Assembly: GCA_021798395.1 (NCBI GenBank) | Contig: JAJZHS010000041.1 | Location: forward strand, 1 to 11,813 | Direction: 5' to 3' | DNA length: 11,813 nt | Source of the DNA: Pseudomonadota bacterium | Lineage (GTDB): Bacteria; Pseudomonadota; Gammaproteobacteria; Burkholderiales; Burkholderiaceae_C | Part shown: positions 1 to 6,640 of the stretch, piece by piece | How the letters are laid out: each line of letters opens with the position of its first letter | Numbering within the stretch: the stretch's first letter is position 1 | Position numbers and translations under genes: made by a program | The notes under the pieces: model-generated | Databases searched by the model: none | What the model was told of the DNA's origin: nothing | The model's input: only the letters and a program-made list of their open reading frames with translations

Positions 1-515
1 CCGAGCGCGCCGAGCTGGCGGCCGGCCATGTAGAACACTTCGGAGTCGGCACCGCGGCGCGCGTGCAGCGCGCCGTCGCGGGTCATCGCGGTGCTGAAGG
101 CCACGCTGCGCGCGCGGCCGCGGCGCGTCAGCGGCAGCCGGGTGTCGGCCGCGGCGGCCAGCGCGGCGCTGACTCCGGGAACGACCTCGCAGGCGACTCC
201 GGCCGCGGCCAGGGTCTCGAGTTCCTCGTCGAGGCGGCCGAACAGGCTCGGATCGCCGCCCTTCAGGCGCACGACCAGCGCGTGGCTGCGCGCGGCGCGC
301 CGCAGCAGCGCGTTGATCCGCGCCTGGCTTGTGCTGGCGCGAAACCCGCGCTTGCCGACGTCGATCCAGCGCGCCTGAGGCGCCAGGGTGCGGAACTCGG
401 CGTCGATCAGCGCGTCGGCCAGCACCACGTCGGCGTCCGCCAGCAGCCGCGCGCCGCGCAGCGTGACCAGGTCGGCGGCGCCGGGACCGGCGCCGATGAA
501 CGCCACCCGGCCCAT
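1..515 (-). CDS. cobA: Uroporphyrinogen-III C-methyltransferase (SUMT), 3' end outside window
   Basis: SUMT methylates uroporphyrinogen III twice with S-adenosylmethionine to give precorrin-2, the precursor of sirohaem, which is the cofactor of the sulfite reductase encoded upstream. The visible 171 residues carry the family motifs in order: the N-terminal SAM loop GAGPGAADLVTLRG (about residues 8-21), VRLKGGDPSLFGR, VVPGVSAAL, PLTRRG (usually PLTHRG or PLTHRD) and FYMAGRQ. The protein begins directly with the methyltransferase fold, so it is not a trifunctional CysG with an N-terminal Rossmann dehydrogenase/ferrochelatase. Precorrin-2 oxidation and iron insertion must be encoded elsewhere, or in the unseen C-terminus. 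The ATG shares one base with the cysN stop (TGATG), which fits translational coupling as the last visible gene of the cys operon. Roughly the last third of the gene lies beyond the left edge. Confidence 0.93.
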   Translation of the reverse strand, partial: MGRVAFIGAGPGAADLVTLRGARLLADADVVLADALIDAEFRTLAPQARWIDVGKRGFRASTSQARINALLRRAARSHALVVRLKGGDPSLFGRLDEELETLAAAGVACEVVPGVSAALAAAADTRLPLTRRGRARSVAFSTAMTRDGALHARRGADSEVFYMAGRQLGAL

Positions 516-1798
516 CACAGCGCCTCGCGCACCAGCAGCGCGCCGCTGGTGCGGTGGCTGGCGGGGTCGACGACGATCAGCGCGCCGGCGACGCGGTTGT
601 CGGCGTAGCGCTGCAGCGGCAGCGCGGTCTGCGCCTCGATGCGCACCCGGCCGATGTCGTTGACCGCCAGCGCGTCGCTGGCGTGCTCGGCCAGGGTGTG
701 GATGTCGAGCCGGCCCTCGATCGCGGTGATCCGCGCGGCGATCCAGCGGTGGCCGTGGCGCAGCCAGTACTTGCGCCCCGGCACCGCGGGCTCGGTGTCG
801 AGCCACGCCAGGGTGGCGTCGAACGCGGTGTGCGCGGCGGTCTCGCCGTCGCCGACCAGCCAGTCGCCGCGCGACACGTCGAGCTGGCGGTCGAGCACCA
901 GCCCCACCGACTGACCGACGCCGCCGGCGTCGACCGTGCTGCCGGCGTGGCGCACCTCGACGACCCGCGCCGGCTCGCCGCTGCCGTGCACGCGCACGGT
1001 GTCGCCCGCGCGCACGCCGCCGCGCGCCAGCCGGCCCCAGAACACCCGCGCCTGGTGCCCGGTTCCGCCTTCATCGCGCGCCACGTACTGCACCGGCAGC
1101 AGCAGCGCGCCGCCGGCCGGCTCGGCCACCGCCGGCAGGGTCTCGAGCAGCTGCAGCAGGGTCGGGCCGTCCCACCACGGCCAGTGCTGCGCGCGCTGCG
1201 CGACGTTGTCGCCGCGCAAGGCCGACACCGGAATGATTCCGGCCGGCGCGATTCCAGCCTCGGCGCAGAACTCGAGCAACGCATCGCGCACGGCGTCGAA
1301 TGCGGCGCGCGCGTCGGCCACCGCGTCGAGCTTGTTGACCGCGAACACGATCGCCGGCACCCGCAGCAGGTGCGCGAGCAGGCTGTGGCGCCGGGTCTGC
1401 GGCAGCAGCCGCAGCGCGCCGAAGTCGAGCTTGGTGACGTCGACCAGCACCACCGCGGCGTCGCTGCCGGCCGCGGCGGTGACCATGTTGCGCGTGTACT
1501 GCTCGTGCCCGGGAGCGTCGGCGATGATGAACTTGCGCCGCGGCGTGGCGAAGTAGCGGTACGCGACGTCGATGGTGATGCCCTGCTCGCGCTCGGCCTC
1601 CAGGCCGTCGGTCAGCCGCGCCAGGTCGATCGCGTCGCCGCTTGCGCGCAGCGCGTCGAGCTGGTCGGCGAGGATCGCTCGGCTGTCGAACAGGAAACGC
1701 CCGATCAGCGTGCTCTTGCCGTCGTCGACGCTGCCGGCGGTGAGGAAACGCAGCGCCTTGTGCTGCAGTTCTTCGGCGTAATCGTTGTGCGTGTGCAT
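515..1798 (-). CDS. cysN: Sulfate adenylyltransferase large (GTPase) subunit
   Basis: CysN is the GTPase subunit of ATP sulfurylase. With CysD it makes adenosine 5'-phosphosulfate (APS) from ATP and sulfate, using GTP hydrolysis to drive the unfavourable reaction in the cytosol. The 427-residue protein shows the translation-factor-type G domain: P-loop GSVDDGKS (22-29), the G2 region EREQGITIDVAYRYF (about 69-83), G3 DAPGH (94-98) and G4 NKLD (155-158), followed by two beta-barrel domains (about residues 230-427). It has no C-terminal APS kinase (CysC) domain, which agrees with the direct APS-reductase route suggested by cysH. The start ATG overlaps the cysD stop by one base. A GAGGGG ribosome-binding site lies 8 bases upstream (1807-1812), inside cysD. 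The stop overlaps the cobA start. Length is typical of the shorter betaproteobacterial CysN (E. coli about 475). Confidence 0.97.
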   Translation of the reverse strand: MHTHNDYAEELQHKALRFLTAGSVDDGKSTLIGRFLFDSRAILADQLDALRASGDAIDLARLTDGLEAEREQGITIDVAYRYFATPRRKFIIADAPGHEQYTRNMVTAAAGSDAAVVLVDVTKLDFGALRLLPQTRRHSLLAHLLRVPAIVFAVNKLDAVADARAAFDAVRDALLEFCAEAGIAPAGIIPVSALRGDNVAQRAQHWPWWDGPTLLQLLETLPAVAEPAGGALLLPVQYVARDEGGTGHQARVFWGRLARGGVRAGDTVRVHGSGEPARVVEVRHAGSTVDAGGVGQSVGLVLDRQLDVSRGDWLVGDGETAAHTAFDATLAWLDTEPAVPGRKYWLRHGHRWIAARITAIEGRLDIHTLAEHASDALAVNDIGRVRIEAQTALPLQRYADNRVAGALIVVDPASHRTSGALLVREAL

Positions 1799-2757
1799 CA
1801 GAAATACCCCTCTTTCTTGCGTCGCTCCATCGCGCTGTCGGAGCTGCGGTCGTCCATCCGGGTGGCGCCTCGCTCGCTCAGCGTGGCGGTCAGCGTCTCG
1901 GCGATCACCGCGGCCGCGTCGGCCGCCTCGCTCGCCACCGGGCAGGTGCAGGTCATGTCGCCGACGGTGCGGAAGCGCACCTGCACGGTCTCGACGCGGT
2001 CTTCGGCGCGCGGCGGCGTCACCGCGGTCACCGGCTGCAGCAGCTCGCCGCGGCGCACCACCCGGCGCGCATGGCTGTAGTACAGATCGGGCAGCGGGAT
2101 CGACTCGCGCGCGATGTACAGCCAGACGTCGAGCTCGGTCCAGTTGCTGATCGGGAAGGCGCGGAAGTGCTCGCCCGGGCGCAGACGGGTGTTGAACAGC
2201 GACCACAGTTCGGGGCGCTGCTCCTTCGGGCTCCACTGGCCGAAGCTGTCGCGGTGGCTGAAGATGCGTTCCTTGGCGCGGGCCTTCTCCTCGTCGCGCC
2301 GCGCGCCGCCGATCAGGCAGTCGAAGCGGTGCCGCTCGACCGCCTCGAGCAGCGCCACGCTCTGGTGCGGGTTGCGCGACTCCAGCGCGTGCCCCAGCCG
2401 CACGCTGCCGCGCGCGATCGAGTCGTCGAGGTGCGCCACGTGCAGGGTGTCGCCGCTGGCGGCGACCAGCGCGTCGCGGAAGGCGATGACCTCGGGGAAG
2501 TTGTGCCCGGTGTCGACGTGCAGCAGCGGCAGCGGCAGCCGCCCGCGCAACCGGCCGTCGTCGCCGCGGCGCTTGAACGCCTTCTCGGCCAGGCGCAGCA
2601 CGACGCACGAATCCTTGCCGCCGGAAAACAGCAGCGCGGGACGCTCGAAGGCGCCGGCGACCTCGCGCAGCACGTAGATCGCCTCTTCCTCGAGGGCGTC
2701 GAGGTGGCGGTGGTCGATCGAAGGCAGCAGCCGGATCGGGTCGATGGAGGCGTTCAT
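1798..2757 (-). CDS. cysD: Sulfate adenylyltransferase small (catalytic) subunit
   Basis: CysD is the catalytic ATP-pyrophosphatase-type subunit of ATP sulfurylase and forms APS together with CysN. The 319-residue protein has the PP-loop SGGKDS (45-50), the LLHVDTGHNFPEV segment, the GGARRDEEKARAKER motif, WTELDVWLYI, and the conserved C-terminal signature ending ERRKKEGYF, all diagnostic of CysD rather than of CysH. The ATG overlaps the cysH stop as ATGA (4 bases), and an AGGAG site lies 7 bases upstream of it (2765-2769). The gene sits between cysH and cysN in a coupled operon. Nothing appears truncated or displaced. Confidence 0.97.
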   Translation of the reverse strand: MNASIDPIRLLPSIDHRHLDALEEEAIYVLREVAGAFERPALLFSGGKDSCVVLRLAEKAFKRRGDDGRLRGRLPLPLLHVDTGHNFPEVIAFRDALVAASGDTLHVAHLDDSIARGSVRLGHALESRNPHQSVALLEAVERHRFDCLIGGARRDEEKARAKERIFSHRDSFGQWSPKEQRPELWSLFNTRLRPGEHFRAFPISNWTELDVWLYIARESIPLPDLYYSHARRVVRRGELLQPVTAVTPPRAEDRVETVQVRFRTVGDMTCTCPVASEAADAAAVIAETLTATLSERGATRMDDRSSDSAMERRKKEGYF

Positions 2758-3569
2758 GCCTGGTCTCCTGTTGTCTCGATGGATCGCGGCGGCGCCGCGA
2801 CCGGGGCGACGTGCAGCCCGCATTCCTTGGGGCCGTCGTGCTCCCCCCACCAGCGCCCGGCGCGCTGGTCCTCGCCGACCGCGACGGCGCGGGTGCAGGG
2901 CGCGCAGCCGATGCTCGGGAAGTGCTGGTCGTGCAGCGGGTTGTACGGCACCCCGTGCAGCGCGATGTAGTGCCAGACGTCGCCCAGCGTCCAGTCGAGC
3001 AGCGGGCTGAACTTGACGCGCCCGGCGGCGTCGGTCTCGCGCGCGGCCAGCCCGCCGCGCTGCGCGGACTGCTCGCGGCGCAGGCCGGCGATCCACGCCC
3101 GCCGCCCGTGCAGCATGCGCGCCAGCGGCTCGAGCTTGCGCACCGCGCAGCAGGCGTGGCGCAGTTCGACGCTGCGGTACATCGGCGTCTCGCCTTCGCG
3201 GGCGGCGAACGCGGCCACCGCGGCGGCGTCGGCACGCCAGACCTCGATCGCGCGCCCGTAGTGCGCCTGCGCACGCGCGACCAGCGCCAGCGTCTGCGGG
3301 TGCAGCATGCCGGTGTCGAGCGTGGCCACCGCCACCGGCAGCCCTTCGGCCGCCAGCATGTCCGTCAGCACCATGTCCTCGACGCCCAGGCTGCTGGCCT
3401 GCACCAGCGCGTCGCCGAACTCGGCGTGCGCGGCGCGCACAAGCGCACGCGCGCTGGCGTCGCGCTGGGCGAACTGCGCCGAGGCGCGGGCGTGCCGCGC
3501 AATCGCGTCGCCGGCCGCGGGGTGCGCCGCGGTGTCGGGCGCGCGGAAGGGAAGCGGGCTGCTCGACAT
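2754..3569 (-). CDS. cysH: Assimilatory APS reductase (4Fe-4S type CysH)
   Basis: This enzyme reduces adenylylated sulfate to sulfite with thioredoxin or glutaredoxin as donor. The 271-residue protein has an N-terminal extension (1-40), the nucleotide-binding SSLGVEDMVL (59-68), LDTG (84-87), the substrate-binding segment GLRREQSAQR (162-171), and the catalytic ECGLH with C250. It also carries the paired cysteines C140-C141 and C222-x2-C225. In this family the CC...CxxC set ligates a 4Fe-4S cluster and marks APS reductases (EC 1.8.4.10); E. coli-type PAPS reductases lack it. The absence of cysC in the operon supports APS as the substrate. The chosen ATG is 2 bases after the DUF934 stop. There is no strong Shine-Dalgarno in front of it, so translation probably relies on coupling. 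Confidence 0.96.
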   Translation of the reverse strand: MSSSPLPFRAPDTAAHPAAGDAIARHARASAQFAQRDASARALVRAAHAEFGDALVQASSLGVEDMVLTDMLAAEGLPVAVATLDTGMLHPQTLALVARAQAHYGRAIEVWRADAAAVAAFAAREGETPMYRSVELRHACCAVRKLEPLARMLHGRRAWIAGLRREQSAQRGGLAARETDAAGRVKFSPLLDWTLGDVWHYIALHGVPYNPLHDQHFPSIGCAPCTRAVAVGEDQRAGRWWGEHDGPKECGLHVAPVAAPPRSIETTGDQA

Positions 3570-3571
3570 GG

Positions 3572-4057
3572 TCACAAGGCCTCGGCACGCAGGAACAGCG
3601 GGCGCGGCTCGTGCACGTCGCCCTGGTAGAACGACCCGGGAAGCAGGTCGTCGAAGAACTGCAGCGCGCGCCGCGCCACCGCCGGGTCCTGCCCGGCACG
3701 CAGCAGGGCGATGTCGAAGCCGATGCGCGACAGCTGCAGCGCCATGTCGACCACCACGTCGCCGACCGCGCGCAGCTCGCCGCGCCAGCGCAGGCGCCGG
3801 CGCAGCAGCCTGGCCTGCGAATACGCGCGGCCGTCGGTCCACTTCGGAAAGCGCAGCGCAATGGTGGCGAAACGCTGCAGCGGCAGACCGAGCGCCTGCA
3901 CGTCGGCGTCGTTGTCCAGCAGCAGCCCGACCGGCAGTTCGGCCGGCCAGCGCGCGGCGACCTCGGCCCATTGCGCCGGACTCAGCAGCTGGCGCGGCGC
4001 GACGCGCGCCGTGTCGGCCGCGGCCCAGTCGTCGTCGGTGGCGGTGAGGAATTTCAT
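3572..4057 (-). CDS. DUF934 protein of the sulfite-reduction operon
   Basis: This is a 161-residue member of the DUF934 family, often described as a probable oxidoreductase involved in sulfite reduction. Its biochemical role is not established to my knowledge. Family-typical stretches are LLLDNDADVQAL, the core FPKWTDGRAYSQARLLRRR (about 70-88) and LRAVGDVVVDMALQLSRIGFD. No cysteine pairs, membrane segments or signal peptide are visible, so it is probably a soluble accessory protein. It starts with an ATGA overlap on the cysI stop and has a GGGAG site 8 bases upstream (4066-4070). It ends 2 bases before cysH. Its fixed position between cysI and cysH is the main argument that it assists CysI, for instance in electron delivery or assembly; that is inference. 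Confidence 0.93.
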   Translation of the reverse strand: MKFLTATDDDWAAADTARVAPRQLLSPAQWAEVAARWPAELPVGLLLDNDADVQALGLPLQRFATIALRFPKWTDGRAYSQARLLRRRLRWRGELRAVGDVVVDMALQLSRIGFDIALLRAGQDPAVARRALQFFDDLLPGSFYQGDVHEPRPLFLRAEAL

Positions 4058-5757
4058 GCCTGTTGCTCCCGGGGTTGTGCGGTGCTGCTGCGCACCGCAT
4101 CGGCGGCCGCGCGGAACGGCTCGACGCCGACACGGCGGGCGAAGTCGACGAAGCGCTCGCCGGCGTCGCGCTGCGCCAGGTACACGCCGATCAGCGCCTC
4201 GACCACGTCGGGCACTTCGTCGGCGGCGAACGACGGGCCGATGATCCGGCCCGGACCCGCCTCGGGCCCGCGATGCGAGCCGTCGGCGCCGCCGACCGTG
4301 ACCTGGTACCACTCGGCGCCGTCCTTGTCGACGCCGAGGATGCCGATGTGGCCGCTGTGATGGTGGCCGCACGAATTGATGCAGCCGCTGATGTTCAGCG
4401 CGATGTCGCCGATGTCGTGCAGTTCGTCGAGGTCGGTCCAGCGCTCGCTGATCGCGGCGGCGATCGGGATCGAGCGCGCGTTGGCCAGCGAGCACACGTC
4501 GCCGCCGGGGCACGCGATGATGTCGGTGAGCAGGCCGATGTTCGGCGTGGCGAAGCCGTGCGCGCGCGCCCGCCGCCACAGCTCGGGCAGGCGGCCGGAC
4601 TCGACCCACGGCAGCACCAGGTTCTGCTCGTGGCTGACGCGCAGTTCGCCGAAGCCGAAGTCGTCGGCCAGGTCGGCCGCGGCGCGCATCTGCGCCGAGG
4701 TCACGTCGCCCGGTGCCTGGCCGATGCGCTTGAGCGACAGCGTCACCGCGCGGTAGGCGCCGAAGCGATGCGCGTGCACGTTGCGCTGCAGCCAGCGCGC
4801 GTAGCCCGGCTCGCCCGGCAGCTCGGGAACCGCCAGCGCGCCGTCGCGCAGCCCGTCGGGCGGCGCGAACTGCGCGGCCACGCGCCGCAGCTCGGCGTCG
4901 GTGATGCGGTGCACGGCGCCGTCGAGGTCATCGTGCACGATGGCCGCGTATTCGCGCTCGACGGCGTCGACGAAGCGCTGGCCCTCGGCCTTGACCAGGA
5001 TCTTGATGCGCGCCTTCCAGATGTTGTCGCGGCGGCCGTAGCTGTTGTAGACGCGCAGGATGGCTTCGACGTACAGCAGCATGTCGTACCACGGCAGGAA
5101 TTCGCGCACCACGCGGCCGATCATCGGCGTGCGCCCCATGCCGCCGCCGACCTGCACGCGCCAGCCGAGCGCGCCGTCGGCGTCGCGCAGCGCCTGCAGC
5201 GCGATGTCGTACCAGCCGGCGGCGACGCGGTCTTCCAGCGCGCCGCTGAGCGAAATCTTGAACTTGCGCGGCAGGTAGGCGAATTCCGGGTGCAAGGTGC
5301 TCCACTGGCGCAGGATTTCGGCGAACGGTCGGGGGTCGACCAGTTCGTCGGGAGCGATTCCGGCGAATACGTCGCTGGCGATGTTGCGCACGCAGTTCCC
5401 GCTGGTCTGGATGCCGTGCATGTCGACGTCGGCCAGGCGGTCCATGACGTCGGCGGCGCGCGGCAGCGCGATCCAGTTGAACTGCACGTTCTGCCGCGTC
5501 GTGAAGTGCGCGTAGCCGCGGTCGAATCCGTCGGCGATGTCGGCCAGCGCGCGCAGCTGGAGGGCGTCGAGCGCGCCGTACGGAATCGAGATCCGCGTCA
5601 TCGGCGCGTGGCGCTGGATGTACCAGCCGTTCTGCAAGCGCAGCGGCTTGAACTCGTCGTCGCCGAGCTCGCCGGCCAGGTGGCGCTCGAGCTGGTCGCG
5701 GAACTGCGCGGCGCGCGCGCGGACGAACTGGCGGTCGAAGGCGGTGTAGCGGTACAT
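4054..5757 (-). CDS. cysI: Sulfite reductase hemoprotein (nitrite/sulfite reductase family)
   Basis: CysI catalyses the six-electron reduction of sulfite to sulfide at a coupled sirohaem/4Fe-4S centre in the cytosol. The 567-residue protein has two ferredoxin-like/sirohaem half-domain repeats. Visible landmarks are HFTTRQNVQFNWI, IQTSGNCVRNI and FKISLSGA in the first half. In the second half are the cluster cysteines C416-x5-C422 (CPGGDVC) and C459-x3-C463 (GCINSCGHHHSGHIG), where the last cysteine bridges to sirohaem. All four are present, so the enzyme should be active. No cysJ flavoprotein gene is nearby, so the electron donor is either encoded elsewhere or is ferredoxin-like. The start follows the permease stop by 11 bases without a clear Shine-Dalgarno. 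The stop overlaps the DUF934 start by 4 bases. Confidence 0.96.
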   Translation of the reverse strand: MYRYTAFDRQFVRARAAQFRDQLERHLAGELGDDEFKPLRLQNGWYIQRHAPMTRISIPYGALDALQLRALADIADGFDRGYAHFTTRQNVQFNWIALPRAADVMDRLADVDMHGIQTSGNCVRNIASDVFAGIAPDELVDPRPFAEILRQWSTLHPEFAYLPRKFKISLSGALEDRVAAGWYDIALQALRDADGALGWRVQVGGGMGRTPMIGRVVREFLPWYDMLLYVEAILRVYNSYGRRDNIWKARIKILVKAEGQRFVDAVEREYAAIVHDDLDGAVHRITDAELRRVAAQFAPPDGLRDGALAVPELPGEPGYARWLQRNVHAHRFGAYRAVTLSLKRIGQAPGDVTSAQMRAAADLADDFGFGELRVSHEQNLVLPWVESGRLPELWRRARAHGFATPNIGLLTDIIACPGGDVCSLANARSIPIAAAISERWTDLDELHDIGDIALNISGCINSCGHHHSGHIGILGVDKDGAEWYQVTVGGADGSHRGPEAGPGRIIGPSFAADEVPDVVEALIGVYLAQRDAGERFVDFARRVGVEPFRAAADAVRSSTAQPREQQA

Positions 5758-5768
5758 GGCGATGCGTC

Positions 5769-6524
5769 TCAGGCGATGAGTTTCCAGCCGGCGAACAGCA
5801 GCGCGGCCGACACGCCGAAGCGCGTCGCGCGCTCGGGCAGCGCCGCGCACAACCGGGCTCCGATCCAGATCCCGGGAACCGACCCCAGCAGCAACGCGCC
5901 GAGCAGGGTCCAGTCGACGTGGCCGAGCAGCGCGTAGCCGGCTCCGGCGAGCAGGGTCAGCGGCACCGCATGCGCGACGTCGGTGCCGACCAGCTTGCGC
6001 GCCGGCAGTTCCGGGTACAGCAGCACGATCACGCTCGAGCCGATCGCGCCGGCGCCGACCGAACTGAGGGTCACGAGCACGCCGATGCCCGCGCCGAGCA
6101 GCACGGTGAGCGCGGTGCGACGGCGCGCGCTCCAGCGCACGCGCGCGGCCATGCGCTGCCACGCGCCGCGCGCCAGAACCAGCGCGGCGGTCAGCAGCAA
6201 GGCGACGCCCAGCGCCGGCCCCATCGCCGCGGCGCGCGCGATCCAGCCGGCGCGCAACGCCGCCAGGGTGAGCAGCGAGGCGGGGACGCTTCCCACCAGC
6301 AGCCGCGCCACAACGGCGTGCGCGACGTGGCCGCGACGATGATGCGCGATTGCGCCGGAGATCTTGGTCAGCGCCGCGAACCACAGGTCGGTACCGACCG
6401 CCAGCGGCAAAGCCAGCCCGAACCCCTGCAGCAGCAGCGGGGTCATCAGCGCGCCGGCGCCGACACCGGTGGCACCGATGACGACTCCGGCGGCGAGGCC
6501 GATCAGGGAAATGGCGATGGTCAT
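5769..6524 (-). CDS. TauE/SafE-type (TSUP) sulfur-anion permease
   Basis: This is a 251-residue, highly hydrophobic inner-membrane protein of the TSUP (TauE/SafE, former DUF81) family, with about 7-8 predicted membrane segments in two homologous halves. The first half begins with ATGVGAGALMTPLLL and VGTDLWFAALTKISGA (about 18-58). The second repeats the pattern with SSVGAGAIGSSVIVLL and VGTDVAHAVPLTLLAG. TSUP members move sulfite, sulfate, sulfoacetate or other organosulfur compounds, and in Corynebacterium a DUF81-type CysZ in a cys operon is implicated in sulfate uptake. Being the first gene of this operon, 11 bases ahead of cysI, it probably imports sulfate or exports excess sulfite; direction and substrate cannot be read from sequence. 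The ATG fits the N-terminus of the family, but no purine-rich ribosome-binding site precedes it. Confidence 0.92.
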   Translation of the reverse strand: MTIAISLIGLAAGVVIGATGVGAGALMTPLLLQGFGLALPLAVGTDLWFAALTKISGAIAHHRRGHVAHAVVARLLVGSVPASLLTLAALRAGWIARAAAMGPALGVALLLTAALVLARGAWQRMAARVRWSARRRTALTVLLGAGIGVLVTLSSVGAGAIGSSVIVLLYPELPARKLVGTDVAHAVPLTLLAGAGYALLGHVDWTLLGALLLGSVPGIWIGARLCAALPERATRFGVSAALLFAGWKLIA

Positions 6525-6639
6525 GGAGGAACTTCGACGATGGGAACTGAATCGTAGAAGCGAGGCTGCGCGATCCCAACGACAGTGTTCTCATACCGTT
6601 AGATGCCGGCGCGTATAAGGCGCGAACAAGGAGACAACA
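6525..6639. promoter_or_regulatory. Divergent promoter region shared by cys operon and ggt
   Basis: This 115-bp gap separates two divergently transcribed units, so it must hold the start signals for ggt and most likely for the whole cys operon. It is visibly less GC-rich than the genes. Rightward, TATAAG (6614-6619) is a good -10 match, but I see no convincing -35 for it, and it would leave a leader of only about 13 bases. Leftward, a weak candidate pair is TTGTTG (complement of about 6633-6638) and TATACG, 17 bases apart. A CysB- or CbI-type LysR operator would be expected here, but I cannot pick out a specific site with confidence. Confidence 0.45.
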
Positions 6640-6640
6640 A
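6608..6640 (+). repeat. Three imperfect 11-bp tandem units before ggt
   Basis: Three adjacent 11-base units are visible: GGCGCGTATAA (6608-6618), GGCGCGAACAA (6619-6629) and GGAGACAACAA (6630-6640). Unit 2 matches unit 1 at 9 of 11 positions and unit 3 at 8 of 11. The array covers the -10-like TATAAG and the Shine-Dalgarno, and ends on the A of the ggt ATG. The period is close to one helical turn. It could be a regulator-binding array or coincidental purine-rich leader sequence. Confidence 0.5.
6628..6633 (+). promoter_or_regulatory. Ribosome-binding site of ggt
   Basis: AAGGAG lies 6 bases before the ATG at 6640, a strong Shine-Dalgarno at good spacing. It settles the start of ggt, in preference to upstream in-frame positions. 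Confidence 0.85.

Noticed and set aside
515..2080. Plus-strand open frames across the cysN-cysD region (508 codons and others)
   Set aside because: They are shadows of cysN and cysD, with no family resemblance and no start signals.
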